A DNA stretch of 21,183 nucleotides from Fusobacteriota bacterium (GTDB lineage Bacteria > Fusobacteriota > Fusobacteriia > Bac17 > JAEWOZ01): assembly GCA_023399505.1 (NCBI GenBank), contig JAEWOZ010000134.1:1-21183 (forward strand), written 5' to 3'. The position numbers and the translations under genes were made by a program. Shown here in pieces: positions 6,888 to 14,697 of the stretch. Numbering within the stretch: the first letter of the stretch is position 1; each line of letters starts with the position of its first letter. The notes below the pieces were generated by a model. That model saw nothing but the letters and a program-made list of their open reading frames with translations. It did no database searches and had not been told where the DNA came from.

Positions 6888-9311
6888 ATGAAAAATTTAT
6901 TATTTATCTTTATTTTCTTAATAGGAAATTGTGTATATAAGAAAGAACACCATTTAAATAATGATCATAGCATAATGGAAACGATTAATAAATTATTAGA
7001 GGAGTATAATAGATTAAATGATGAATATAGCAAATTAAGTAAAGAAAAAATAATAGCTCTAATTAAAATTATTTTCAATCCTAATACTAAAATAGGTAAT
7101 AAGACACTTTTAGGCTTTTGCATTAAAAATGGTAAAGATTTCGGACAACTCGTAATAAAATTATTAAAAAAAGGTGCAGATCCAAATGAAAAAAGTAATA
7201 ATGAATACCCTATAATAATTGCTTTAAAAAAATATAAATCTATAGAAACAGCCTGTCAGCTTGCTAAGTATGGCGCAGATATATATGTTGAAGATGAAGA
7301 TGGTAATACACCTTTAATGATAATATTAAGTTTTTCGAGTTGGAGAAAAGAATATTCATCTGGTTGTCATCATTTTACTTTTAATAGTGATGAACTGAAA
7401 AGGTTTATATTAGAAACTAATGTAGATATAAATAAGCCTAATAGCAGAGGATACCTTCCTTTGAACGAATTTATAAACATTTTGAAAAATAGCGTAAAAG
7501 AAATAGAAGTAAATGCAAAGCATAAAGATTGTAAAACTAAATATTATTGTAATGAGATTTTTTATAAAAAATATCCTATATTAAGCACTCTTGAGGATGA
7601 AACAAATCGCAAAATGCAAAAGACTATATTAAAAATAAAAGTTTTATCAGACCATAGAATTAATCCCAGTATAAGAGACTGCAACGGGACAGATGCTTTT
7701 GATCTTTTGAAAAATAAAGAAGGTAATGATAAATTAATAGATTGTTATATCACAGAGCTTATAATAATGCATTTGAAAAATGTAAGCCATTTTATTAAAG
7801 ATGAAGAATATAATATAAGTTTTTCAGCCTATACAGATAAATGGAATGATTTAATTGGCAAAGAAGTTAATGAGGATATGGGTTCATTTTTGATTCAAGT
7901 AGCCATAATAGATAGAAAATATGATATATTAAAATCCTTACGTGATAGTGGTGCACATATAAATATGAATGCAATTAAAAATATTAAAATTATTCTTAGG
8001 ATGCATCAATTATGGATGTATAGCTCTCCTGTTGAAATAATAAAAAACATAATATTAAATATCAAAGAAGAATTTATAAACGAATTCTTCCTAAAATTTT
8101 ACGAAGAATTTATAGAAGATTCACAATTTTTTGAATTACTTAAGTTAGACAAAAAGTACGGATTTTATAGAAAAGAGTTTTTTTTAGAAAAAATTATTAA
8201 CATTTTTAAATTAGTAGGTCTTGATGAAAATTATAAGAATAAAGATGGAATAACTATAGAAGAGCTTTTAAAAATACATAATTATAGTTTCCACGGCGAT
8301 CAACTAGTTTCTCATTTACCAAATTCCTCAAGTGAACTTGAAAATAATATAAATTTAAAAAGTTTTGAAAAATTATTAGAAGTAAGCCTTGAGCAAAATA
8401 ATTATAATTTTACTGAACACTTTTATGAAGAAAATCATTCTAATAAAAAGTATGAAACTACTTTTCAATTTCAAGAAGCTAAACAAAATATAAAAGCATT
8501 AGCTTTTTATCTATTTGAGGGAAATAAAAATAGGGATTATTTTAAAAGACATAAATTTCCAAACGTGATATTTGCAAAAGATACTTTCTTTAGATTAATT
8601 CTGAACAGCTGTAAACTAGACTCTTTTGAAAGTGAACTTAAAGAATTAATTAAAATAATGGAATTATTTTTAGAAGCCGGTATTGATATAAATGAACCAC
8701 ATTTTTATAATTTCCCACCCTTAGTATACTTATTTAAATACTCTAATAACACTAGATTTGAAAAACCTTACGATGAAAATTATGAATTTAAACAAAAAGA
8801 ATATCCTTTTTATTTGAATTTATGTAGGTTTTTGATTGATAATTCAGATCTAACAATAAGAGATAATGAAAATAATAATTTACTTATGTTAGCTATTAAA
8901 TGTATATGTAGAGGAGCAAAAATAGTTTCTTATGAAAAATTAGAAATGGGAAATTTAATATTAAAATATCTGATGAAGCTTGATAAATTTAATCTTACAG
9001 AAACAAATATCAATGGTGAGTGTGTATTAAATTTAATATTTAATGAAAAAATAGAAGAAAGTATAAATTTAAAGGAAATTCAAACAGAATTAATTTTAAA
9101 TAAAAATTCAAGAAATATAATAGAAAAGTATATTGTAAATAAGAATTTATTCTTAGGAAGTTATTACGTTTTATTTAATAATATAGAAAAATATAGAATA
9201 GATGAAGGTGTGTTAGATTTGATTATAGAAATAGTTAAATGTGCCTTTTCAGATGACTACTATAAAAAAAATAAAACAGAAATAAATAAAAAAATAATGG
9301 AAAAAATTTAA
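6888..9311 (+). CDS. Large ankyrin-repeat protein, probable lipoprotein
   Basis: An 807-aa protein with a hydrophobic leader ending in L-I-G-N-C-V-Y (Cys15), a lipobox-like site whose Asn before Cys is atypical, so lipidation is likely but unproven. The body carries scattered, degenerate ankyrin repeats: around residues 85-145 (L-L-K-K-G-A-D-P-N, then Y-G-A-D-I-Y-V-E-D-E-D-G-N-T-P-L-M), a single unit with D-S-G-A-H-I-N-M-N, and more near residues 590-675 (L-E-A-G-I-D-I-N, then R-D-N-E-N-N-N-L-L-M-L-A-I). Stretches between them have no recognised domain. Ankyrin repeats bind proteins, so a periplasmic or surface interaction role is likely; no catalytic site is seen. It is the only rightward gene in the window, has its own strong promoter, and ends 7 nt before the convergent dipeptidase gene. 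Exact repeat count needs a profile search. Confidence 0.8.
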   Translation: MKNLLFIFIFLIGNCVYKKEHHLNNDHSIMETINKLLEEYNRLNDEYSKLSKEKIIALIKIIFNPNTKIGNKTLLGFCIKNGKDFGQLVIKLLKKGADPNEKSNNEYPIIIALKKYKSIETACQLAKYGADIYVEDEDGNTPLMIILSFSSWRKEYSSGCHHFTFNSDELKRFILETNVDINKPNSRGYLPLNEFINILKNSVKEIEVNAKHKDCKTKYYCNEIFYKKYPILSTLEDETNRKMQKTILKIKVLSDHRINPSIRDCNGTDAFDLLKNKEGNDKLIDCYITELIIMHLKNVSHFIKDEEYNISFSAYTDKWNDLIGKEVNEDMGSFLIQVAIIDRKYDILKSLRDSGAHINMNAIKNIKIILRMHQLWMYSSPVEIIKNIILNIKEEFINEFFLKFYEEFIEDSQFFELLKLDKKYGFYRKEFFLEKIINIFKLVGLDENYKNKDGITIEELLKIHNYSFHGDQLVSHLPNSSSELENNINLKSFEKLLEVSLEQNNYNFTEHFYEENHSNKKYETTFQFQEAKQNIKALAFYLFEGNKNRDYFKRHKFPNVIFAKDTFFRLILNSCKLDSFESELKELIKIMELFLEAGIDINEPHFYNFPPLVYLFKYSNNTRFEKPYDENYEFKQKEYPFYLNLCRFLIDNSDLTIRDNENNNLLMLAIKCICRGAKIVSYEKLEMGNLILKYLMKLDKFNLTETNINGECVLNLIFNEKIEESINLKEIQTELILNKNSRNIIEKYIVNKNLFLGSYYVLFNNIEKYRIDEGVLDLIIEIVKCAFSDDYYKKNKTEINKKIMEKI

Positions 9312-9318
9312 ATCACTA

Positions 9319-10056
9319 TTACTTACCTATAATTATATTATATAGAGGCTTCCTATTCATATAATAAGCCCAATAATTATCACCATAAGAAAAATGCCAG
9401 AATTCATAAGGATAGTTTACAAGATCAGCTCTTAAAGCTGCTTTTAATAAAATTTTCCTATTCTTTTTCTGTTCTTTAGAAAGATATTTATAAAAAGTAT
9501 GAGATTTTTTATTTGCTTCAAATACATTTCCCATAGGTAATAATTTTTTTGTTTTTATATTAATTAGCACCATATCTATAGCACCTCCTGTACAATGAGG
9601 AGCTATTACTCCTCCTACAGGCGATAGGTATTTAGATACTTTTTTATAAAGTTCTTTATCAGTCAATGATGGATTTTTTTGTTTTTCTCTTAGAAAACTT
9701 TTATTAAACATCTCTTTTTGAACTTTTAAGGGTCTATAACCGTTATATACAAAAACAGCTATATCTTTGGGTAAAAATTCAACCATTTTAAAAAGTGCTT
9801 TTTGTAAGCCCTCTCTTACTTTAAACTTATAAGGATGAGAAGAATAAGGAAAAAATATCTTTTCATTTCTATATTTTTTATCTGTTAAATCAACTAACTT
9901 TTCATTAACATCTTCAAATTTAAATTTATGTATTTTCTCATCTGATATTTTAGGTGCTTTATTTTCTATATAATCCTTTTTCAATTTTTCGTAAATATTT
10001 GAAAATAAATTCATTTTCAGTATTAAAAAAAGAGTAAATAAAATTTTTTTATTCAT
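9319..10056 (-). CDS. D-Ala-D-Ala dipeptidase, VanX/DdpX-type (peptidase M15D), exported
   Basis: A 245-aa zinc peptidase of the VanX family, which hydrolyses the dipeptide D-alanyl-D-alanine. The zinc ligands and catalytic residues are present: His154 and Asp161 in P-H-C-T-G-G-A-I-D, and Glu218 with His221 in Y-E-F-W-H-F (VanX has E-W-W-H-F). Arg108 in N-G-Y-R-P-L matches the conserved substrate-side arginine. A hydrophobic N-terminus (about residues 1-19) indicates export, unlike cytoplasmic VanX of resistance operons; no van ligase or dehydrogenase genes are nearby. A role in recycling or clipping cell-wall peptides in the periplasm is therefore more likely than vancomycin resistance. AGGAG (10061-10065) precedes the ATG. 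It follows a terminator, so it should have its own weak AT-rich promoter. Confidence 0.85.
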   Translation of the reverse strand: MNKKILFTLFLILKMNLFSNIYEKLKKDYIENKAPKISDEKIHKFKFEDVNEKLVDLTDKKYRNEKIFFPYSSHPYKFKVREGLQKALFKMVEFLPKDIAVFVYNGYRPLKVQKEMFNKSFLREKQKNPSLTDKELYKKVSKYLSPVGGVIAPHCTGGAIDMVLINIKTKKLLPMGNVFEANKKSHTFYKYLSKEQKKNRKILLKAALRADLVNYPYEFWHFSYGDNYWAYYMNRKPLYNIIIGK

Positions 10057-10080
10057 AAGCTCCTACTTTAATTTTTATAA

Positions 10081-10114
10081 AAAATTAAAGAGAATAGGAT
10101 AATTTATTCTCTTT
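10081..10114 (-). terminator. Terminator after the barrel/binding-protein/small-membrane-protein operon
   Basis: Perfect 10-bp stem: AAAGAGAATA and its complement at 10105-10114 and 10087-10096, with an 8-nt loop, followed on the minus strand by a T-rich tract. It lies just past the stop of the 100-aa gene. A T-rich run on the other side could let it work in both directions. Confidence 0.8.
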
Positions 10115-10117
10115 ATT

Positions 10118-10420
10118 TTATTTTATTCTTCTAAAATCTTTAAAACCTTTTTCTTTATTATAATTTTTATTGAAGCCTGGTTTAACTTCTGTAAATTCTC
10201 TAATTTCTTTTTCTTTATTTTTATGACCTTCTTGTTTATGGTTATTATGTTTAGAAAAATGTTCTGCTAAACTAGTTATGAAGTATTTTATATCTTCTTT
10301 AGACTTATAGAAAAGCTTTATAGTTGCAACAACTAAAGCAATTTTAAATACAAAGAATAAAAATGAAGAGATCATAAAAAGCGCAATTGCAGCTATTAAA
10401 ATTGAACTAAATAATGTCAT
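10118..10420 (-). CDS. Small membrane protein, unknown function
   Basis: A 100-aa protein I do not recognise. Residues 4-36 are strongly hydrophobic, enough for one long or two short membrane segments; the rest is hydrophilic and rich in Lys, Glu, His and Asn, without cysteines. It is the last gene of the operon with the outer-membrane barrel and the binding protein: its ATG comes one base after the stop of the binding-protein gene (T-G-A-A-A-T-G), with an AGAGGTG ribosome-binding site inside that gene's last codons, so translation is probably coupled. A strong terminator follows at once. The tight coupling suggests a role linked to the binding protein, but none can be stated. Confidence 0.75.
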   Translation of the reverse strand: MTLFSSILIAAIALFMISSFLFFVFKIALVVATIKLFYKSKEDIKYFITSLAEHFSKHNNHKQEGHKNKEKEIREFTEVKPGFNKNYNKEKGFKDFRRIK

Positions 10421-10421
10421 T

Positions 10422-12020
10422 TCAATTCACCTCTACACTTCTTAGATCAGGTATGTAAGAACCTGGATATATTCTAATACCTTTAATATTTGGTTTAGAA
10501 GCGTATATTCTTAATCTAGTATATAGAGAAGCTGCAGGAAATTCACCTAATTCTTCATCAGATAATAATCTTTCTGCCTCTGCTAAATAATCAATTCTAT
10601 CTTGATATTTAGGAGTAAATTCAGATTTTTTTATTAAATCATCAAATTTAGAATTTGACCACTTAGTAAAATTGCTTCCTGAAGTAGTATGAAATCTGTC
10701 TATAAAAGTAGCAGGGTAGCTTGCATAATCAGCAGCCCACATAGATATAGCAAATTGATAATCACTTTGAACCTGTCTAGAAATTCTTAAACTTTTATTT
10801 ATAGATTCAATATTTATTTCTATTCCTAAATTTTTATTTAATTGTTGTTGAATATATTGAGCTGTTTTTTGATATGTTTCGTCATTATCACATAAAAGAG
10901 TTAGATTTAAATTATTCAATTTTAGTTCTTCTAAACCTTTTTTTAAATAGCTTTTTGCTTTTACTAGATCTTCTTTAAATAGTTCTTTTTTATTTTCAAC
11001 TCTAAAATCACCTTTTTTACCTGAAAAACCTAGGGGAACTATAGCATTTAAAGCTTCAACTGTATTGTTTAAAATATTTTTGGCTAATTGTTCTCTTCCT
11101 ATTGCAAGTGAAATTGCTTTTCTAATGTTTTTATTGGACATTATAGAATCTTTAGTATTAAATTCTAAATAAACAACCGCATCTCCAGGTAGAATTTTTA
11201 AGTCTCCTATAGATTTAAAGTAATTAAAATGGTTAGGACTTATTTTAAGTAAAAAATTTAAATCTCCACTTTTGTACATATTTACTACAGTTGTTTCGTC
11301 TCTTACTATAAATATATTTATTTTATCAACTTTAATACTGTCTTTATTATAATAAAACGGATTTTTAACTAAAACAAATTTATCTTCCATGATCCAATAT
11401 TTAATCATCCATGCTCCATTAGATAGAATTGTCTCTTCATCTTTGGCATATTCTTCTATGTTGTTCATAAAACTTCTACTAATAGGTGTTGCAGTAACAA
11501 AGCTTAATATAGGAGCTAATACTTTTAGAGGTTCCTCGAATTTAATATCTAATTCCATTTCAAGTTCTTTATTTGAAAGTGCTTTTATTCCTACCTCTTT
11601 AAATTCTACTTCACCTCTACTAAATTTCTCAGAATTTTTTAAATGAAGACTGTGCAGCAAATATGAATATGAAGAGCCTGTTTCAGGAATTAAAGCTCTC
11701 TCAAATGCATAGACAAAATCATCTGCTAGAACATGAGTACCATTGGACCATTTAGCATTTTCTCTTATATAGAATTTTATTTTATTCTCTTTTACTTCCC
11801 ATCTCTCTGCAATTGCAGGTTCTATTTCATTTTTTTCATTTACCCTTACTAATCCTTCATATATATGTGCAGTAACGTATATATCATTCTCATTTATAAT
11901 CAGATGCGGGTCTAAGCTTTTAGGAGCTTCCATTATTGAAAAAGAAATTTCCTTTTCTTGTGTATTTAATGTCCCGCAACTTAAAAATACAAACAAAATT
12001 TTAATTAAATTTTTAAACAT
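10422..12020 (-). CDS. Family-5 peptide-type substrate-binding protein (OppA-like), probable lipoprotein
   Basis: A 532-aa SBP_bac_5 protein, receptor for an oligopeptide-type ABC importer. Unlike the other three here it has a cysteine at the end of its leader (V-F-L-S-C-G, Cys15), so it is probably a lipoprotein, although Phe/Leu before the Ser are not ideal lipobox residues. Family marks: S-L-D-P-H-L, H-I-Y-E-G-L-V-R, A-K-W-S-N-G followed by F-V-Y-A-F-E-R, and N-I-R-K-A-I-S-L-A-I-G-R-E-Q-L. Closest paralogue in the window is the 5099-6715 product. GGAGG (12025-12029) precedes the ATG. It is the middle gene of a three-gene unit: 17 nt after the outer-membrane barrel gene and one base before the small membrane protein, which hints at coupled uptake across the outer membrane and periplasm. 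Confidence 0.93.
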   Translation of the reverse strand: MFKNLIKILFVFLSCGTLNTQEKEISFSIMEAPKSLDPHLIINENDIYVTAHIYEGLVRVNEKNEIEPAIAERWEVKENKIKFYIRENAKWSNGTHVLADDFVYAFERALIPETGSSYSYLLHSLHLKNSEKFSRGEVEFKEVGIKALSNKELEMELDIKFEEPLKVLAPILSFVTATPISRSFMNNIEEYAKDEETILSNGAWMIKYWIMEDKFVLVKNPFYYNKDSIKVDKINIFIVRDETTVVNMYKSGDLNFLLKISPNHFNYFKSIGDLKILPGDAVVYLEFNTKDSIMSNKNIRKAISLAIGREQLAKNILNNTVEALNAIVPLGFSGKKGDFRVENKKELFKEDLVKAKSYLKKGLEELKLNNLNLTLLCDNDETYQKTAQYIQQQLNKNLGIEINIESINKSLRISRQVQSDYQFAISMWAADYASYPATFIDRFHTTSGSNFTKWSNSKFDDLIKKSEFTPKYQDRIDYLAEAERLLSDEELGEFPAASLYTRLRIYASKPNIKGIRIYPGSYIPDLRSVEVN

Positions 12021-12037
12021 TTTTCCTCCAAATTAAA

Positions 12038-14155
12038 CTAAATTTTTAGTTCAAATTCTAATTTTATAGCCCAATCGTTAAAGTCATAATTTAACCTATT
12101 CAATTGCAAGTTAGTTTTTATTTTGCTATCCACAAAATAATTTTTTTCTGTTTCAAACATATTTCCTAGACTACCTGCTAATATACAGTTATTATTTATT
12201 AAATAATTTAGCTCAATATTTAGTCCTGGAATCCATTTAGATTCTCTATTAGAGATTGCAATAGCAGGTTTAAAAGATAACCTGTCTGCAAAAAAATCAC
12301 TAATATATGAAGAGAGGCTAAATTGAAATTCATATAAGCTTTTTAAGATATTTTTATTCAAGGTATGTAAGTAAGAAAGTGATGTGTTTAAAGATATATC
12401 ACTAAAGTAATCTTTATTTATCCAGTTAGAAATATCGTAATTCTCATATCCTATTATAGCAGAAAAAGTATTTTTACCGTTCACATCTTTCTCTTTATCG
12501 ATCAATATACCTTGGTTTAAGTAAGTTATTCCTAGTAATAAATTATGAATATCTACTGGTAAATTCAAATCCCCTGATAAACCTAAAGTAAAATTATAAT
12601 CTTCCTTTGACTGTGAGGATAGATCTTTTGTAAATAGAATTTTTGTTTCTAAGTCGAATAAATCTGATATTGTAAAAAACTCTTCTACTTTTATTAAAGG
12701 CTCTTTAATATTATATAAAGAAAGTTCTGAATAGAGGTTAAACGGCATAAATCTTAATAAAGAATTAAAACCTAATTTATTTATAGAATAATTCTGCTCT
12801 TCAAAATAAGAATAGGTTAATGATAATGAATAATCGTAATCTTCACCTAGAGATAAACATCCAAAAATACCAGCTCCATTTGTTGTATATTCTATAATAT
12901 CACTTTCCCTGAATATTAATCTTTTTTCATTAATTAATTTTTTAGAAATAGGACTTTGATACCTGTCTCCTAAAATTTTTGTATTAAATAATTCTCCACT
13001 TTCAAAAAGTCCTAACGATATTTTAAAAGGTTTTAAAGCTTGAAGTTGAAATTTTGAATATAAATATAAAGCGTCTCTATTTTCCATTTTAAATATTGGA
13101 ATGCTTTTCATGAATTCACTATTTACTAAACTGTCCGTAATATCATTTCCAATTAATTTAGAATATTCGACATTAAAATCAAACATTTTAAATACATCAT
13201 TAAAAATACTTACACCTGTTTCTAATACTATAAATCCTTTAAATTTTTTATCATCTATATCGTTAGTTCCCTTTTCAACATAATAGAAGTTTAGAAAAGG
13301 ATTTGTAAAACCGTTCTTATTAACTATATTAACATCGTTCTTTAATTTAGCAAAATATAAATAATTTTTAGGATCAATTGGTGTGTCATTAATTTCTGCT
13401 AAAATATCAAGATTACTACTAATCATCTCAGAATTATAAATATTAAAATTAGATATTAAACCATTTTCTAATAAAAATTCTTCAGAATTGAATATACCTA
13501 AAAAGTCGTTCAAGCTAGGAAGCTCTTTTTTATTTTTGAATAGGGAAAAATATATAAAATTTTTATTTAATTCTGCTTCAAACGTCTCTAATTTTAAAAT
13601 ACTATTTTCTACAAGAAAGTTTGTTTTTAAGTTTAATTCTTTTATCAAATTAGAATTGATTACAAAACCAAAACTTAAAATAGGAACATTCAGATTAAAA
13701 ATAGGTGGTACAAAGCTTGAAGTTTCTTCGTATCTGGAAATTAAATTTATATCTTGAGATAATTTTGTTATAAGACCAAAAGCTAAAGCATTTTTAGAAA
13801 ATTCTAATTTACTTAATCTTTTTTTAATATCTCTCTCATATTCCATTTCAAGTTTTTCAACTCTTTTAACATACTCGGAAATTATTATAGTATTTTTAAA
13901 AACATCAGGAGAAATAGAAGATAATAAATTTTTTATAACTTTTATATCTTCAGGGTTTCTTTCTTTTTTTTCCTCTAAATTTTTAATGATATTTGATAAA
14001 GATTCAATAATGACTTCTTTAGAAACATTTTCTTTATTACTTAATTCCTTATACAAATTTTCATTAATAATTTTTTTATTTTTTAAATAATCTAAATTTT
14101 CCTTTAAAGATGCATTAGATATAGAACAAATTAATAAATATATTATTAAAACCAC
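12038..14155 (-). CDS. Predicted outer-membrane beta-barrel protein, unknown ligand
   Basis: I cannot name this 705-aa protein. From the chosen GTG start it has a signal peptide (about 15 residues, ending S-N-A), then about 120 charged helical residues with coiled-coil character (N-L-E-E-K-K-E-R, then V-E-K-L-E-M-E-Y-E-R), and then about 550 residues of alternating hydrophobic/polar segments rich in Asn, Phe, Tyr and Leu, typical of a transmembrane barrel. The end (W-A-I-K-L-E-F-E-L-K-I) looks like a last barrel strand, though it finishes in Ile rather than an aromatic. A periplasmic helical domain before a barrel is a pattern known from fusobacterial porins. The upstream in-frame ATG at 14194 is rejected: it has no ribosome-binding site and overlaps the promoter. 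First gene of the operon with the binding protein, suggesting an outer-membrane entry route for peptides (inference). Confidence 0.7.
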   Translation of the reverse strand: MVLIIYLLICSISNASLKENLDYLKNKKIINENLYKELSNKENVSKEVIIESLSNIIKNLEEKKERNPEDIKVIKNLLSSISPDVFKNTIIISEYVKRVEKLEMEYERDIKKRLSKLEFSKNALAFGLITKLSQDINLISRYEETSSFVPPIFNLNVPILSFGFVINSNLIKELNLKTNFLVENSILKLETFEAELNKNFIYFSLFKNKKELPSLNDFLGIFNSEEFLLENGLISNFNIYNSEMISSNLDILAEINDTPIDPKNYLYFAKLKNDVNIVNKNGFTNPFLNFYYVEKGTNDIDDKKFKGFIVLETGVSIFNDVFKMFDFNVEYSKLIGNDITDSLVNSEFMKSIPIFKMENRDALYLYSKFQLQALKPFKISLGLFESGELFNTKILGDRYQSPISKKLINEKRLIFRESDIIEYTTNGAGIFGCLSLGEDYDYSLSLTYSYFEEQNYSINKLGFNSLLRFMPFNLYSELSLYNIKEPLIKVEEFFTISDLFDLETKILFTKDLSSQSKEDYNFTLGLSGDLNLPVDIHNLLLGITYLNQGILIDKEKDVNGKNTFSAIIGYENYDISNWINKDYFSDISLNTSLSYLHTLNKNILKSLYEFQFSLSSYISDFFADRLSFKPAIAISNRESKWIPGLNIELNYLINNNCILAGSLGNMFETEKNYFVDSKIKTNLQLNRLNYDFNDWAIKLEFELKI

Positions 14156-14163
14156 TTTTAACT

Positions 14164-14168
14164 CTCCT
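14164..14168 (-). promoter_or_regulatory. Ribosome-binding site deciding the GTG start of the barrel gene
   Basis: AGGAG eight nt before the GTG at 14153-14155. It supports a GTG start directly in front of the hydrophobic signal peptide, in place of the ATG at 14194. Confidence 0.65.
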
Positions 14169-14184
14169 AGTTTTATTTTTGTAA

Positions 14185-14193
14185 ATTCTATCA
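14185..14193 (-). promoter_or_regulatory. Extended -10 promoter TGATAGAAT for the barrel/binding-protein operon
   Basis: Minus-strand TGATAGAAT, one base off TGATATAAT, with a TTG-containing -35 candidate (TTGCTC, 14208-14213) 17 nt upstream. Transcription would begin near 14178, which is downstream of the 14194 ATG and so supports the GTG start. Confidence 0.5.
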
Positions 14194-14220
14194 TAGAAGT
14201 GACTTAAGAGCAATAATCAA

Positions 14221-14247
14221 AAAAGAGCTATGTAAAATAGCTCTTTT
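14221..14247 (-). terminator. Strong terminator between the ankyrin remnant and the barrel operon
   Basis: Perfect 11-bp stem (AAAAGAGCTAT and complement, 14221-14231 and 14237-14247) with a 5-nt loop, followed on the minus strand by a T-rich run. No intact gene ends here; it is probably the surviving terminator of the decayed gene at 14294, and it insulates the barrel operon. Confidence 0.75.
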
Positions 14248-14293
14248 CAACTTTAATTAAACAAGAATATTTTTTAATATTTCTTTATAGGAA

Positions 14294-14515
14294 TTATAAT
14301 CTTAGTTGTTCAATTGGGTTTATAATTTTTTGATTTATATTACTTATAAGTTCTAAAAGTGTTGTACCTTCATTAAATTTAAAATTAAAACTTACTCCCT
14401 TTTGAATTAACATCTCAGCAATCTATACATTTCTATAAAATGCTGCTATAGCTGAAGTAAGATAATTAGTACCATCGAAATGAAGTTATTTGCCATTCTT
14501 ACCTCTTATATATAC
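14294..14515 (-). pseudogene. Remnant of an ankyrin-repeat gene
   Basis: On the minus strand a single frame reads through two ankyrin-like units broken by stops. The first part, Y-I-R-G-K-N-G-K, is followed by a TAA (14486-14488); then L-H-F-D-G-T-N-Y-L-T-S-A-I, a TAG (14423-14425), and I-A-E-M-L-I-Q-K-G-V-S-F-N, ending T-T-L-L-E-L-I ... Q-L-R-L and a final TAA at 14294-14296. The pattern of D-G-T near a helix, then E-M-L-I-x-x-G-x-x-x-N, is that of ankyrin repeats. The TAG sits where a Gln or Glu codon would be expected. No start codon or ribosome-binding site is found upstream. It is likely the 3' end of a lost relative of ankyrin genes such as the one at 6888, though not an obvious recent copy of it. 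Confidence 0.65.
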
Positions 14516-14563
14516 TTATATAAAATTTTAATATACTGTTGATATTAAATCAACGATTTTATA

Positions 14564-14697
14564 TTTTCCACATTAGAATGTTGAAAAATTGAAAATGTTG
14601 TTAATAAACTTAAAAAAAACTTTTTATTATCTCAAGTAAAAAGCCATTGTGAAAAATAATGTTAATATGTGGAAAATTATTCCTCGTTTTCCACATA
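14564..14697. other. Cluster of DnaA-box-like 9-mers beyond gyrA
   Basis: Four 9-mers match the relaxed DnaA-box consensus TTWTNCACA: TTTTCCACA on the plus strand at 14564-14572 and 14687-14695, TTTTCCACA on the minus strand at 14668-14676, and TTTTTCACA on the minus strand at 14648-14656. A fifth site, TTTTCAACA (minus, 14579-14587), is the same word repeated upstream of dnaA. Two of the boxes double as arms of the gyrA hairpin. They could bind DnaA as an outlying part of the origin or as a titration site; AT-rich background makes some chance hits possible. Confidence 0.4.
14660..14697 (-). terminator. Hairpin spanning the gyrA stop codon
   Basis: An 11-bp perfect inverted repeat (14666-14676 and 14687-14697) with a 10-nt loop that contains the gyrA TAA stop. 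A T-rich stretch follows on the minus strand after a few bases, so it can act as the gyrA terminator. The arms are also DnaA-box-like words. Confidence 0.6.

Larger units (their letters stand above)
14195..14676. other. Gene-free stretch between gyrA and the barrel operon
   Basis: No intact gene is seen in these 482 bases. From right to left it holds one arm of the gyrA hairpin, a group of DnaA-box-like 9-mers, a small inverted repeat (GTTGAT/ATCAAC, 14538-14554), a decayed ankyrin-repeat gene and a strong terminator. Confidence 0.7.

Noticed and set aside
9319..10056. Vancomycin-resistance gene vanX
   Set aside because: Signal sequence and absence of vanH/vanA-type genes argue for a housekeeping or salvage enzyme.
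13101..13757. Plus-strand frames of 60 and 89 aa within the barrel gene, and similar ones at 4519-4701, 11389-11646 and 19399-19581
   Set aside because: All overlap well-supported genes on the other strand and look like by-products of AT-rich codon use.
14156..14194. ATG start extending the barrel protein by 13 residues
   Set aside because: No ribosome-binding site, it overlaps the predicted promoter, and it would put charged residues ahead of the signal peptide.
14538..14554. GTTGAT-N5-ATCAAC inverted repeat as a terminator
   Set aside because: Six-bp, AT-rich stem with no clean T-run and no gene ending there; likely chance.
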